From the NCBI GenBank assembly GCA_026931725.1, contig JAIXLE010000094.1, positions 1-64,000 of the forward strand: DNA of 64,000 nucleotides. The letters are read 5' to 3'. Shown here one piece after another: positions 1 through 9,131 of this stretch. The position numbers and the translations under genes were made by a program. Every line of letters begins with the position of its first letter. The stretch's first letter is position 1. A model generated the notes under the pieces. That model did not search any database. It was not told where the DNA came from and was given only the letters and a program-made list of their open reading frames with translations. The stretch comes from Bacteroidales bacterium. Its GTDB lineage: Bacteria > Planctomycetota > Planctomycetia > Gemmatales > Gemmataceae.

Positions 1-339
1 GGCCTTGGCTTCGGGCAGCGGTTTCCCCTGTTCCATCGTGAGCGTCCGGGCCAGCGTATCGGCCCGTTGGCGGATCAGGTCGGCGGTCTTTTTCAGCACC
101 TTGGCGCGGTCGTAAGCCGTAAGTTTCATCCAAGCGGGCAGAGCGGCGGCGGCGGCCTCAATGGCTTGGCGGCAATCGGTTCGATCCCCGAAAGCGACAT
201 CCGTGATGGTGTCTTCCGTCGCCGGGTTGATGACCCGCAACCGCTTCCGACTGTGGGAATCGACCCATTGACCACCAATGTAGAGCAACCGGGTTTGGAG
301 TAGGGCGGGATGTTCCGCGGTTTTGTCGGTCGAGGACAT
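1..339 (-). CDS. Aldehyde dehydrogenase family protein, N-terminal part only
   Basis: The gene enters from the left edge and only its first 113 codons are visible. The translation carries the usual N-terminal signatures of NAD(P)-dependent aldehyde dehydrogenases of the succinate-semialdehyde type: an 'IGGQWVDS' strand, an 'INPATED' turn and the conserved 'EQGKPLPEAK' segment. The cofactor motif and the catalytic cysteine lie outside the window, so the substrate cannot be assigned. The start is the ATG at 339, with a weak purine-rich 'cggaag' upstream. It is transcribed away from the SulP gene. Confidence 0.85.
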   Translation of the reverse strand, partial: MSSTDKTAEHPALLQTRLLYIGGQWVDSHSRKRLRVINPATEDTITDVAFGDRTDCRQAIEAAAAALPAWMKLTAYDRAKVLKKTADLIRQRADTLARTLTMEQGKPLPEAKA

Positions 340-626
340 GGTGGCTTCCGATCAGTGAAGAGGGTGAGGAACGGAGATACTGTCATGCTACCGTTCCCCC
401 GGAATCGGGACAAGGAACCGCAGTACGCCCCCAGGAACAAGCCCACACACGCTGGGCGATGCGTTTGGGGAGTCTCAATTGATTTTTCCCGCTGAACTTG
501 ATGGAATACCCCTTACCGATCCCGAGAACGCGCGCCAATCGTGCCCCATCCGAACGACCGCATCGACGGACGCATGCTGCCATTACCATCCCCGTTATTT
601 CTATCGTTCGGCCAGGAGGCCGAGCC

Positions 627-2345
627 ATGAATTCCAGACTGTTGCCGAAGTCTATCCAAGCATTGCGAAATTACACCTTCTCGAAGGGGATTGCGGATCT
701 GATCGCGGGGCTGACCGTGGGCCTCGTGGCCTTGCCGTTGGCGATGGCGTTTGCCATCTCTTCCGGTGTGCAGCCCGAAGCTGGATTGTACACCGCCGTG
801 ATTGCCGGGTTTCTGATTTCGGCTTTGGGCGGTTCGCTCACCCAGATTGGCGGGCCGACCGGCGCATTTGTGGTCATCGTCTATGGTATCGTCGCGCAGC
901 ATGGGTTGAACGGCCTGTTTCTTTGCACCATCATGGCCGGGATTCTGTTGGTCATTTTGGGGCTGACGGGCCTGGGCACAGCGGTCACGTTTATTCCGCG
1001 GCCGGTTGTGGTGGGGTTCACCAACGGAATCGCGGTCCTCATCGCCAGCACGCAGATCAAAGATTTCTTCGGCCTGAAAATCGACAATGTGCCGGGCGAC
1101 TTCGTGGAACGCGCCGAAGTCCTGGTCCGGCATTTTCACACGATGTCGGGGAGTGCCACGACCCTGGCCATCGCGGCATTGGCCATCATCCTGTTTTGCC
1201 GCAAGTTCCTCAAGCGTGTTCCGGGCTACATCGTAGTCATGGTATTGGGAACAATCGCCATCATGGTATTCCCTCTATCCGTGGAAACGATCGGCACGCG
1301 ATTCGGAGGAATCCCGAGCGGGTTGCCAGCCTTCCAGATTCCCGAATTTCACCCGGATATGATCGGGCCGTTGCTCTCTCCGGCATTGACGGTGGCCCTG
1401 TTGGGAGCGATCGAGTCGCTGCTGTCGGCCGTGGTGTCCGATCGCATGAGCGGCGACAAGCACAACCCCAATGTCGAACTGGTGGCCCAGGGTGTCGCCA
1501 ACATCGCGTCGCCGTTCTTCGGTGGCTTGCCAGCCACGGGAGCCATTGCCCGCACGGCCACCAACATCCGATCCGGCGCCCAATCGCCGGTAGCGGGGAT
1601 GATTCACGCGCTGACCTTGTTGGGTGTGCTGCTCTGCGCGGCTCCGCTGGCTCAGTACATCCCATTGGCGGTTCTCTCCGCGATCCTGATGATGGTGGCC
1701 TACAACATGGGAGAATGGGCCGAGATTCCCAAACTCCTGAAAATGTCGTGGGCGACGATCAGTGTCTGGTTCATCACCTTCGCCCTGACCGTGTTTGCGG
1801 ATCTGACGATTGCCGTGGAATTTGGCGTGATTCTCGCCGCGATGTTGTTCATTCGCAAGGTGGCGACCACGACTACGGTTTCCACCGTGACACCGGATTA
1901 TATCGAATCGGGTCGCCTGCACACCCTCCAGGGTAAGCAAATCCCCGATTATGTCACGATTGTGCGCATCCACGGGCCGTTCCTGTTCGGGACGGTCGAA
2001 AAGCTCGCGGTCATCAGCGATCAGATCGAAAAATATCCCCCGATCGTCATTCTGCGATTGCGGAACATGACCGCCATCGACGCAACCGGATTGATGGCCC
2101 TGGAAGAACTTGCCGCGAAGTTACACGCTTCCGGGCGCACGTTGATCGTGTGCGGTGTGCGATCACAACCGGCCAAACTCATGCGACAAGCTGGGTTTGA
2201 GCATTCGATCGGGCGTGACAATATCTGTCCGCACATTCAAGCCGCTCTGGATCGGGCACAATGCCTTCAGGAAGCGTCCGTGCGGACATCGACACCCCCA
2301 ACGACCAGCGCGGGCGGCCTTGCTGTCGAATCGGGTTCCCGGTAG
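627..2345 (+). CDS. SulP family inorganic anion transporter with C-terminal STAS domain
   Basis: This is a 572-residue inner-membrane transporter of the SulP/SLC26 family, which moves sulfate, bicarbonate or similar anions. The N-terminal two thirds contain about 10-14 hydrophobic segments, beginning with the family-typical 'GLTVGLVALPLAMAFAI' region near residue 30. The last 130 residues form a cytoplasmic STAS domain ('VRIHGPFLFGTVEKL', 'ATGLMALEEL'). The reading frame opens at 498, but the ATG at 627 is preferred because AGGAGG lies 7 bases upstream and the protein then starts where the family does. The next gene starts 11 bases after the stop, so the two are probably co-transcribed. Sulfate versus bicarbonate cannot be told from sequence. 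Confidence 0.93.
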   Translation: MNSRLLPKSIQALRNYTFSKGIADLIAGLTVGLVALPLAMAFAISSGVQPEAGLYTAVIAGFLISALGGSLTQIGGPTGAFVVIVYGIVAQHGLNGLFLCTIMAGILLVILGLTGLGTAVTFIPRPVVVGFTNGIAVLIASTQIKDFFGLKIDNVPGDFVERAEVLVRHFHTMSGSATTLAIAALAIILFCRKFLKRVPGYIVVMVLGTIAIMVFPLSVETIGTRFGGIPSGLPAFQIPEFHPDMIGPLLSPALTVALLGAIESLLSAVVSDRMSGDKHNPNVELVAQGVANIASPFFGGLPATGAIARTATNIRSGAQSPVAGMIHALTLLGVLLCAAPLAQYIPLAVLSAILMMVAYNMGEWAEIPKLLKMSWATISVWFITFALTVFADLTIAVEFGVILAAMLFIRKVATTTTVSTVTPDYIESGRLHTLQGKQIPDYVTIVRIHGPFLFGTVEKLAVISDQIEKYPPIVILRLRNMTAIDATGLMALEELAAKLHASGRTLIVCGVRSQPAKLMRQAGFEHSIGRDNICPHIQAALDRAQCLQEASVRTSTPPTTSAGGLAVESGSR

Positions 2346-2356
2346 ACTCCGCGGCC

Positions 2357-3817
2357 ATGATGCCAACACATTCCCAATTCGGCCGTCTGCACACGGCCAT
2401 TCTGGCGATTCCCCCGGCTCGCTGGCGCGTGCTGTTCCTGGTCGTGCTGGGGTTCCTGATGACCGCGTCGAGCTTCAAGTATTTGCAAAAAGCCTCGAAA
2501 CCGAGCGACCTGGGTACCTACACCCGCACGGCATTCCTCCGCTGGCGACCACAAATTATGGGAGAAACCCATGCGAATGGTCAGCCGATCGTCGGCTTGA
2601 TGCAGGGGGCCGATGCCTACAAGCTCTATGTGTACCCGAACCCACCCATCATGGCGGTGATTCTCTGGCCATTTATGGCGTTGCCGCCGATGATCGGGGC
2701 GATGGTGTGGTTCTACGCGAAAGTCGGCATGGCCATCGCCTGCTTTCTGTGGGCGTTCCGTCTGGTTTCAGAAGTCGGTGGGGCCGTGCCGGACTGGGCC
2801 AAGGGGTTGACGGTATTGCTCGGCTTGCACCCGGTTCTCGGCGATCTTTCTCATGGCAATGTGAATATCTTCATCGCATTCCTCGTAATGGCGATGCTGG
2901 AACTGGTCCGCCGACATCGGGATCTGGCCGCCGGGGTCGTGCTGGGGTTAGCGATCGCCTGCAAGGTGACACCGGCCCTGTTCTTGCCGTACTTCGTCTG
3001 GAAGCGTTCTGGGAAGATGGTCGCCGCGAGCCTGATCGGCCTGGGATTGTGGCTGTTCGTGGTGCCGGGGGCCATCTTCGGCATGGAACGCAATGTCACG
3101 CTCCTCAACAGTTGGTTTGATGGAATGGTTCGGCCATTCCTGGTGGAAGGGCAAGTGACGAGCGAACACGCGAATCAGTCGATTCCGGGCGTGGTCTTCC
3201 GGTTACTGACTAGCGAACCCTCCGTGGTCGGTTACGATGAAGACGATCGCCCGTTCGCGGCTGAGTTCCACAACTTCACGGACATCGGCCCCGTGAACGC
3301 GAAATGGGTCATCCGTGGCTGCCAGGCTCTGTTCGTGCTGGCCGTGGTGACATTGTGCTGGGCACCGTGGCCCCGCCAGAACAACCGGACGGGGGACAAT
3401 CGGACACGGGGCAACCGGGCGAGTCTGTGGCTGGCGGCGGAATGCTCGCTGATTGTCCTGGGGATGCTGCTATTCAGCGAACGAACCTGGAAGCATCACG
3501 GTGTCGTCTTAATTCTGCCTTATGCCACGCTCGTCGGCTTCCTGGCTCAGCGTCCCCTGTCGCCGGTGCTGCGAGCAACCCTCACGGGGATGCTCAGCCT
3601 CGTAGCGATCCTGACCCTTGGTCCCAGTTTGGCGGGGGGCGATGCCCAGGATCTGGCCCTGACCTACGGCAGCCATACTACCGCGTTCCTGCTGCTCACG
3701 GCTGGCGTGGGTATCGTGATGGGGTATGAAATGCGGCAAAACCGTGCTGTTTCCCGTTCGGCTACACCCGAGCCGGAAGGTTTCATTCCTTCCTCATTCT
3801 CTCGATTTGCTCCGTGA
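2357..3817 (+). CDS. Glycosyltransferase family 87 (DUF2029) membrane protein
   Basis: This 486-residue polytopic membrane protein has the pattern of GT87 polyprenyl-phosphate-mannose-type mannosyltransferases. About ten hydrophobic helices are visible. The early loop carries an acidic pair ('SDLGTYTRTAF'), and the family-like motifs 'KLYVYPNPPIMAVILWPF' and 'GNVNIFIAFLVMAMLEL' are followed by 'KVTPALFLPYFVWKRS'. The start is the ATG at 2357, 11 bases after the SulP stop; an upstream in-frame start at 2261 would overlap SulP. Such enzymes transfer mannose from a lipid carrier on the outer face of the membrane, but the acceptor is unknown here. Confidence 0.85.
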   Translation: MMPTHSQFGRLHTAILAIPPARWRVLFLVVLGFLMTASSFKYLQKASKPSDLGTYTRTAFLRWRPQIMGETHANGQPIVGLMQGADAYKLYVYPNPPIMAVILWPFMALPPMIGAMVWFYAKVGMAIACFLWAFRLVSEVGGAVPDWAKGLTVLLGLHPVLGDLSHGNVNIFIAFLVMAMLELVRRHRDLAAGVVLGLAIACKVTPALFLPYFVWKRSGKMVAASLIGLGLWLFVVPGAIFGMERNVTLLNSWFDGMVRPFLVEGQVTSEHANQSIPGVVFRLLTSEPSVVGYDEDDRPFAAEFHNFTDIGPVNAKWVIRGCQALFVLAVVTLCWAPWPRQNNRTGDNRTRGNRASLWLAAECSLIVLGMLLFSERTWKHHGVVLILPYATLVGFLAQRPLSPVLRATLTGMLSLVAILTLGPSLAGGDAQDLALTYGSHTTAFLLLTAGVGIVMGYEMRQNRAVSRSATPEPEGFIPSSFSRFAP

Positions 3818-3884
3818 ACGCCTTGCGAAGTTCCGCACGCGGGGCTATACCGCGCCCACCTTCACCTCAAAAACGGGAACCATC

Positions 3885-4814
3885 ATGCACCCCATTCTCT
3901 GTTGGGCCATCCTGGCATCGGGTGTGAGTGTCGCGGCGGAACCCACGCCCGCACCGCCGGATGCAACCATCGCGGCGATCGTCAACGGAGATGTCATTCG
4001 CCTCACCCAGGTGGATGAGTTGATTCGCCGTGAGTTCCGCCCCGAAGTGCTGACAGCCACGCAAACACACGATATTCGTCAAGCCGTCGTTGAAGATTTG
4101 ATTGATGATCTGCTGGTGCGGCAATATCTGCGGGAACACGGACCCGCCGTCACCCCGGCTGAAGTGGATGGGCAACTGCGTGCCCTGATGGTGAGCCTCC
4201 GACGGCAACGCCGAAGCCTGGAGGAATACTTCCGGGAAACCGGGCGAACGGAAGCCGATGTTCGTGATACTTGGACGAACTTGCTGAAGTTCCAAAAGTA
4301 TGTTGAAGGCCGAACGACGGAAGCGGAACTCAAAAAGTATTACACACTCTATAAAGATTTGTTCGACCGCGTGGCTGTTCAAGTCAGTCAAATCGTGGTC
4401 CGCGTCCCAGCGGGTTCCCCGCCTGGTGCCTGGACTGCGGCTCAACAGCAACTGGCCCAGGTGAAAGCCGATATTCTCAGCGGTAAAATCACCTTCGCGG
4501 ATGCGGCTAAACGCTATTCCGTCGATCCGACCGCGACTCAGGGCGGTGCTCTCGGATGGATTGCCCGCAAGGATGCCCTGGTCGATGAAGCCTTGGCCCG
4601 CACGGCTTTTGCGCTTTCCGTGGGCGCGGTCAGCGACCCCGTGCAAACCCCACACGGAATGGTTCTGATCCGTGTGGAAGCCCGCAAACCCGGACAGCCC
4701 ACGACATTTGAAAACGTGGTCGATCTGGTGCGGGAATGCTACACCGAAGATATCCGGCAACAGCTTGTACAACAGCTTCGGAAAAACGCGACGATTCAAA
4801 CCACAATCCCCTGA
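3885..4814 (+). CDS. Exported parvulin-type peptidylprolyl isomerase (SurA/PpiC-like)
   Basis: This is a 309-residue exported foldase. A Sec signal peptide covers about the first 20 residues ('ILCWAILASGVSVAAEP'). It is followed by a SurA-like helical N domain ('AAIVNGDVIRLTQVDELI', 'EDLIDDLLVRQYL') and then one parvulin domain from about residue 165 to 265. The parvulin domain holds 'VQVSQIVV', 'FADAAKRYSVDPTA', 'GGALGWI' and 'VGAVSDPVQTPHGMVLIRV', the expected order of family motifs. The ATG at 3885 is chosen because it places the signal peptide at the N terminus; the open frame extends back to 3726 without a better start. It probably assists folding of exported or outer-membrane proteins. 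Confidence 0.92.
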   Translation: MHPILCWAILASGVSVAAEPTPAPPDATIAAIVNGDVIRLTQVDELIRREFRPEVLTATQTHDIRQAVVEDLIDDLLVRQYLREHGPAVTPAEVDGQLRALMVSLRRQRRSLEEYFRETGRTEADVRDTWTNLLKFQKYVEGRTTEAELKKYYTLYKDLFDRVAVQVSQIVVRVPAGSPPGAWTAAQQQLAQVKADILSGKITFADAAKRYSVDPTATQGGALGWIARKDALVDEALARTAFALSVGAVSDPVQTPHGMVLIRVEARKPGQPTTFENVVDLVRECYTEDIRQQLVQQLRKNATIQTTIP

Positions 4815-4916
4815 TGGGTGCGCGTGGCGTGTTGTCGATTCTCATTTTGTTTTCCGTGTGCGGATGGCACGGTATCGAACTATGCTGATACTACACCCCC
4901 GACAAGGCATCCGACG

Positions 4917-5681
4917 ATGAGCAGCAACATCTTCGATTTGACCGGCAAAATCGCACTTGTGACGGGCGGCAGCAAAGGCCTCGGCAAAAGCATGGCCCGC
5001 GGACTTGCGGAAGCGGGCGCGGATGTGTTCATCTCCAGTCGGAATGAAGCCGAACTCGCCGCCGCGCTTGCGGAGATTCTCGCGGGCACCGGCCGCCGTG
5101 GTGGCTACGCCGTCGCCGATGCCGCCGATCGGTCGGCCATGCGGATTCTCGCGCAGACCGCTCTCAATCAGATGGGGCGAGTCGATATTCTCGTGAACAA
5201 CGCCGGGACGAACGCCCCACAAGCCATTGATGAAGTCACCGATGAGGTGTGGGATCGGGTACTGGAAGTCAATCTCTCTTCCGTCATGGCCCTGACCCGC
5301 GAACTGGTTCCGCAAATGAAGGAGCGACGCTGGGGACGGGTGATTCACATTTCGTCGATTCTGGGGCAAGTGTCCAAGGAAAAACGAAACATCTACTCCG
5401 CGACGAAATCCGCCTTATTCGGTCTGGCCCGCGCCAGCGCGATTGACCTGGGACCATTCGGCATCACCGTCAACTGTATCGCGCCGGGGCCGTTCCTGAC
5501 CGATCTGCCGATGAACTTACTTTCGGACTCGGAAAAACAAGCCTTCGCAGACCACACGGCCCTCGGTCGCTGGGGGCAACCGCACGAATTGATCGGACCT
5601 TGCCTGTTGCTAGCGAGTCCCGCGGGTTGCTACATCACCGGGCAGGTATTGTTTGTGGATGGAGGGTTTATTGCCCGATGA
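4917..5681 (+). CDS. Short-chain dehydrogenase/reductase (SDR, FabG-like)
   Basis: This is a 254-residue classical SDR of normal length. The Rossmann cofactor motif '[12 protein letters not shown]' lies near residue 16, 'NNAG' near residue 95, and the catalytic Ser/Tyr/Lys set is visible in 'HISSILGQ' and '[10 protein letters not shown]'. The C-terminal 'APGPFLTDL' and '[10 protein letters not shown]' are also standard. The acidic-versus-basic cofactor determinant is not clear, so NAD and NADP cannot be separated. Its closest functional classes are 3-oxoacyl-ACP reductase and gluconate 5-dehydrogenase. The start is the ATG at 4917. Confidence 0.93.
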   Translation: MSSNIFDLTGKIALVTGGSKGLGKSMARGLAEAGADVFISSRNEAELAAALAEILAGTGRRGGYAVADAADRSAMRILAQTALNQMGRVDILVNNAGTNAPQAIDEVTDEVWDRVLEVNLSSVMALTRELVPQMKERRWGRVIHISSILGQVSKEKRNIYSATKSALFGLARASAIDLGPFGITVNCIAPGPFLTDLPMNLLSDSEKQAFADHTALGRWGQPHELIGPCLLLASPAGCYITGQVLFVDGGFIAR

Positions 5682-5758
5682 TGGGGCAGAACTCAGTTGA
5701 TTTGCCGAATCGATTGATTGTATGATGGATGAGATTCCCGCGAGAGGCTGTCTTCTGG

Positions 5759-6232
5759 ATGTCTAACGGACGCTATGTCATCTGCGTCAAAACACTGGAT
5801 TCACCACCTAGAACAGATCGGAGTATTATCCATCCTCGGCACATTTATTCCGATTCTCAAGTCGAAGCGGAGCGGTTTAAGTGGATTGAAAGTGAAAAGG
5901 CCGGGCGTGATCTCGGGGAAACCGCGATCAAACGCTGGGTCCAGGAACACTGGTGGGGTTATCTCCGCGCTCGCTGGCTCGAACATCTGCAAGGCAAACG
6001 ATTCTGGATCGAACTCGACCGCGGTGATTTTGGGCTTCTCCAGCGGGCATTCCAGGATCGGCAAGAACTCCTCAATCGGATTCTCGATCGTCTCAAAGCG
6101 GGTCAGGAAAACCTCGACATCATCACTTGGGCCTGTTCTTATCAAATCGACCTCGGCCCGGTTCTACAAATCCTCGAAGCCCTGGACATCAACAGTCGTC
6201 GACTCGTCCACAAGTTCGATCATGTTGCTTGA
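5759..6232 (+). CDS. Hypothetical protein, tryptophan-rich helical
   Basis: This 157-residue soluble protein was not recognised. It begins 'MSNGRYVICVK'. Its middle part is rich in Trp and Glu ('RWVQEHWWGYLRARWLEHL', then 'RFWIELDRGDFGLLQRAF'), and it ends in amphipathic helices. No signal peptide or membrane segment is visible. The start at 5759 is chosen over 5729 because the residues before it look non-conserved. It follows the SDR gene by 77 bases on the same strand and may share its transcript. Coding is inferred from open frame length and normal composition only. Confidence 0.6.
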   Translation: MSNGRYVICVKTLDSPPRTDRSIIHPRHIYSDSQVEAERFKWIESEKAGRDLGETAIKRWVQEHWWGYLRARWLEHLQGKRFWIELDRGDFGLLQRAFQDRQELLNRILDRLKAGQENLDIITWACSYQIDLGPVLQILEALDINSRRLVHKFDHVA

Positions 6233-6704
6233 ATACGATTTCACTATCGTGCATCCCACATTGAGAACCCATGCTGTTGGTGAAATCACATCATCCTGCT
6301 TTGAACGTGTGTGAGGGAGCAATCCCAAGAACACCCTAGTGCGGATACCGCACACCACCTTCAACTGTTCATGTAAACCACCCCATTCCTCCTGCAAAAC
6401 ATGATGGACTCCCCCTCTTTTTTCGGGTTTCCAGGGGAGAAGAGGCACCAGCCTGAACCCGCTGACACCCTCCTTCACATTTGCTCTCTCTCTCTCTTAA
6501 ATGAATTAACCATAAATTTACGAAAGGATTGGATTTCGTGATGGCCGCCTGTCAGGTTGGTAATTAGTGTGATAATGTATGCGCACATAATTTTCGTGCG
6601 GTGGATAACGGATCAAAAATTATGTGCGCATGGTGGGTTACTCATGGAATGGTGTATTCTCCATTATTTTGACTTTATTTTGTTTCCTCTTCAACGGTGA
6701 TCCG
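6233..6704. other. Gene-free stretch with CT tract and inverted repeat
   Basis: No credible gene is seen here. The stretch holds a short CT dinucleotide tract near 6483-6499, AT-rich sequence from about 6500, and the inverted repeat at 6579-6631 listed separately. It must contain the promoter of the downstream secreted protein gene. Confidence 0.6.
6579..6631. repeat. 16-bp perfect inverted repeat with 21-bp spacer
   Basis: The arm at 6579-6594 (ATGCGCACATAATTTT) is exactly reverse-complemented at 6616-6631. Each arm contains the alternating core TGCGCA/TGTGCGCAT. The element lies 70-125 bases upstream of the preferred start of the secreted protein gene. It could be a regulator binding pair, a recombination site remnant or a hairpin; the sequence does not decide. 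Confidence 0.75.
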
Positions 6705-7295
6705 ATGCTTGCACAATGCCATGGCAGCCGACTGGGAAAAATGACCCTGTTTGCCGCACTATTTGCGATCATGACCACGAGCCTGTCCGCGAAGGACAAG
6801 CCCACACTGAAACCGATCACCGAAGCCGAAGTGAACGCCGCCCAACAAGCCTGGTGCGATGGCCTGCTCAAGATCAGCAAGGCGCACATGAACGGTGGCG
6901 ACTACAAGAAACTCGCCGCCCAGATCATCGCGGACAGCTACGACTACGCCGATGGCAAAGTGTTCTTCAAACCCACATTGTCCTCTCGGCCCGATACGTT
7001 CCGTCCGACCCAGGAAGGGGCGCTCTCATACGTCGTCGGCGGGAATCCGAAATTCCCAAGTGATACGGGTTTCGCTCTCAAGAATTGGGTAAAGGCCGGC
7101 TACGATAACAACGCGGCTGAGAACGGTATTCAGATTCACGGTAACATCGCCATCACGATGGGGAACGTCTTCTTCACGGATGCCAAAGGGAGCGAAGTGA
7201 AGGTCGACAAGACCTTCGTCTTCCGCCGCTGTGCCGATGGCAAGCTCCGGTTGATTGTCCACAAATCCGCCTTACCATTCGATTCCTCGAACTAA
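6705..7295 (+). CDS. Secreted NTF2-like protein of unknown role
   Basis: This is a 196-residue exported protein. A signal peptide is visible ('RLGKMTLFAALFAIMTTSLSAKDK'-like, with a basic n-region and an Ala cleavage site). The mature part resembles NTF2/SnoaL-type folds: an N-terminal helix ('EAEVNAAQQAWCDGLLKISKAH'-type), a central 'ADSYDYADGKVFFKP' strand and a C-terminal 'NVFFTDAKGSEVKVDKTFVFRR' beta-hairpin. Alternative starts exist at 6624 and 6741; 6705 is preferred because it gives a basic n-region. Proteins of this type are sometimes labelled phosphoribosyl-AMP cyclohydrolase in databases, but no feature of that enzyme is visible. It lies just upstream of the urea transporter. Confidence 0.7.
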   Translation: MLAQCHGSRLGKMTLFAALFAIMTTSLSAKDKPTLKPITEAEVNAAQQAWCDGLLKISKAHMNGGDYKKLAAQIIADSYDYADGKVFFKPTLSSRPDTFRPTQEGALSYVVGGNPKFPSDTGFALKNWVKAGYDNNAAENGIQIHGNIAITMGNVFFTDAKGSEVKVDKTFVFRRCADGKLRLIVHKSALPFDSSN

Positions 7296-7344
7296 AACGA
7301 GTCATTCTTCATTCGATCCGACGCGCCTTCCCCCACGGTGATGC

Positions 7345-8283
7345 GTGACGATACCTTCGTCGACGATGGTTCGGCTTCTGCCCGCGTGTGTCGTGGGCCG
7401 GGGCATCGGCCAAGTGATGTTTCAGGAAAACGCCCTCACCGGATTGCTGTTCGTGGTGGGCATCGCGCTGAGTATTCCACTGCTCGCGGCGGCCCTCGTG
7501 GCTGGGGCCGTGATCGGTACCGTCGTGGCTTGGCTGGCACGATTCGACAAAGGCGAGGTGCTCGCGGGAATCTACGGATTCAATCCGGCCCTCGTCGGGA
7601 TTGCGACTCTGTTCCTTTTTGAACCGGGGTTGGTGTCGCTTGTCCTGCTGGTCGTGGGGAGCATCGTGGCCACGTTTGTGACCCGATGGTGTCGGGCCTA
7701 TGTCCCATTCCCGACGTACACGGCTCCGTTTGTCGTCACGACCTGGGGTATCTTTTTTCTGGCTCCTGCTCTCGGTGCGGTCGCTGTGGGGGCGGGCTAT
7801 CCGGCCCTGCTAGCGAATCCACCTGTGGGATTGACCATCACAGCCATCGCCCATGGCATCGGACAGGTCATGTTTCAGGCGAGTGTCTGGACGGGTTTGT
7901 TCTTCGCCATCGGGATTGCGGTCAATTGTCGCCCCCACGCGGTCTGGGTTGTCGCCGCTTCGTTTGTGGGGATGCTCGTGGCCAACTATCAGGATGTGGC
8001 AGGCTTGGAAATTCTAGATCCTGAGCAGTTAGTGGGTCGGAGACATGCAGAAAATATCACGCTCGGGTTGTACGGCTACAATGCGACCCTAGTGGCACTG
8101 GCCCTTTTCCTGAATCGCCGGACGCTGGTGGCACCGATTCTGGGTATGATCCTTTCTGTCCCGCTGACGGAAGTTTTCCCTCAACTGGGGTTGCCCGCAT
8201 TGACAGCGCCTTTTGTCTTGGCGACCTGGATTATCCTGTTCCTGGAATATCTGGAGCCGCGTCTGTTCATTGCGGGCCGATAA
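7345..8283 (+). CDS. Urea transporter (UT family)
   Basis: This 312-residue inner-membrane urea channel/transporter shows the internal duplication of the family. '[23 protein letters not shown]' in the first half matches '[23 protein letters not shown]' in the second. '[15 protein letters not shown]' matches '[15 protein letters not shown]', which are the urea-pore signatures. About ten transmembrane helices are predicted by eye. The start could be the GTG at 7345 or the ATG at 7366; neither has a strong ribosome site. It heads the urease cluster and would feed urea to the cytoplasmic enzyme. Confidence 0.93.
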   Translation: MTIPSSTMVRLLPACVVGRGIGQVMFQENALTGLLFVVGIALSIPLLAAALVAGAVIGTVVAWLARFDKGEVLAGIYGFNPALVGIATLFLFEPGLVSLVLLVVGSIVATFVTRWCRAYVPFPTYTAPFVVTTWGIFFLAPALGAVAVGAGYPALLANPPVGLTITAIAHGIGQVMFQASVWTGLFFAIGIAVNCRPHAVWVVAASFVGMLVANYQDVAGLEILDPEQLVGRRHAENITLGLYGYNATLVALALFLNRRTLVAPILGMILSVPLTEVFPQLGLPALTAPFVLATWIILFLEYLEPRLFIAGR

Positions 8284-8333
8284 CGGAAGTCGATTGGCTT
8301 ATCACTCTGTTCCTGATTTGTGGAGTGTCCATC

Positions 8334-8636
8334 ATGATGTTGTCTCCGCAGGAAATCGACAAGTTGCTGATCTATACGGCGGCCCAGGTCGCGCGGGATC
8401 GCAAGAACCGCGGATTGAAACTGAACGTCCCGGAAGCGACAGCCTTCATCACGGCTCAACTCATGGAACTGGCCCGCGATGGGAAATCCGTCGCGGAAAT
8501 TATGAGTGCGGGCCGGGAAATCCTGACCCAGGATGATGTCATGGAAGGTGTCCATGAGATGATCCCCATGATTCAGGTCGAACCGACGTTTCCAGACGGC
8601 AGCAAACTCGTCACCGTTCACGACCCGATTCGCTAA
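8334..8636 (+). CDS. ureA: Urease gamma subunit
   Basis: This is a 100-residue protein, the standard length for UreA. It opens with '[23 protein letters not shown]' and has the family strings '[14 protein letters not shown]' and '[18 protein letters not shown]'. The ATG at 8334 follows GGAG by 8 bases and is preferred over the GTG at 8325. With UreB and UreC it forms the nickel enzyme that splits urea into ammonia and carbamate in the cytoplasm. The ureB start lies 42 bases downstream. Confidence 0.97.
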   Translation: MMLSPQEIDKLLIYTAAQVARDRKNRGLKLNVPEATAFITAQLMELARDGKSVAEIMSAGREILTQDDVMEGVHEMIPMIQVEPTFPDGSKLVTVHDPIR

Positions 8637-8678
8637 CCGCACCGTGTGCTTCTTCCATCCTCATTTTGGAGTCCAGTC

Positions 8679-9053
8679 ATGGTGCCGGGTGAATTCATTT
8701 TTGATGGTCCAGACCTCGAACTCAATCCGGGGCGCACGGCCATCACGATCACGGTCAACAACACCGGCGATCGCCCCATTCAAGTTGGGGCACACTACCA
8801 CTTTTTCGAGACGAACCGGGCACTCGTCTTCGACCGCATCCAGGCCTACGGGATGCGGCTCGATCTTCCCAGCGGGACATCCGTGCGTTTTGAACCCGGT
8901 GATACGAAAGAAGTTAAACTGATCCCTTATGGCGGCCGTCGGGTTGTACACGGTTTCAACGGGTTGGTGGAAGGTCGGCTCGACGACCCGTATACCCGTG
9001 AGGTCAGCATTAAACGTTGTCTCGAACAAGGTTACGGCCATAAGCCGTCCTAA
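8679..9053 (+). CDS. ureB: Urease beta subunit
   Basis: This is a 124-residue UreB. It begins with the near-invariant '[19 protein letters not shown]' and carries '[19 protein letters not shown]', '[19 protein letters not shown]' and '[17 protein letters not shown]', all in canonical order. Family members range from about 100 to 136 residues, so the size is normal. The ATG at 8679 is fixed by family alignment; the open frame upstream is not UreB-like. It sits 42 bases after ureA and 78 bases before ureC. Confidence 0.97.
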   Translation: MVPGEFIFDGPDLELNPGRTAITITVNNTGDRPIQVGAHYHFFETNRALVFDRIQAYGMRLDLPSGTSVRFEPGDTKEVKLIPYGGRRVVHGFNGLVEGRLDDPYTREVSIKRCLEQGYGHKPS

Positions 9054-9131
9054 TGCCAGTTCGTCTCGCCACGCCATCGGCGGCCACGGGCTGCCTTACA
9101 CCCCCAGACAACCGGACGGAGACACACGTTC

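Noticed and set aside
3867-4799. 310-codon open frame on the minus strand opposite the parvulin gene
   Set aside because: The plus-strand frame has a signal peptide and parvulin motifs; the opposite frame is featureless.
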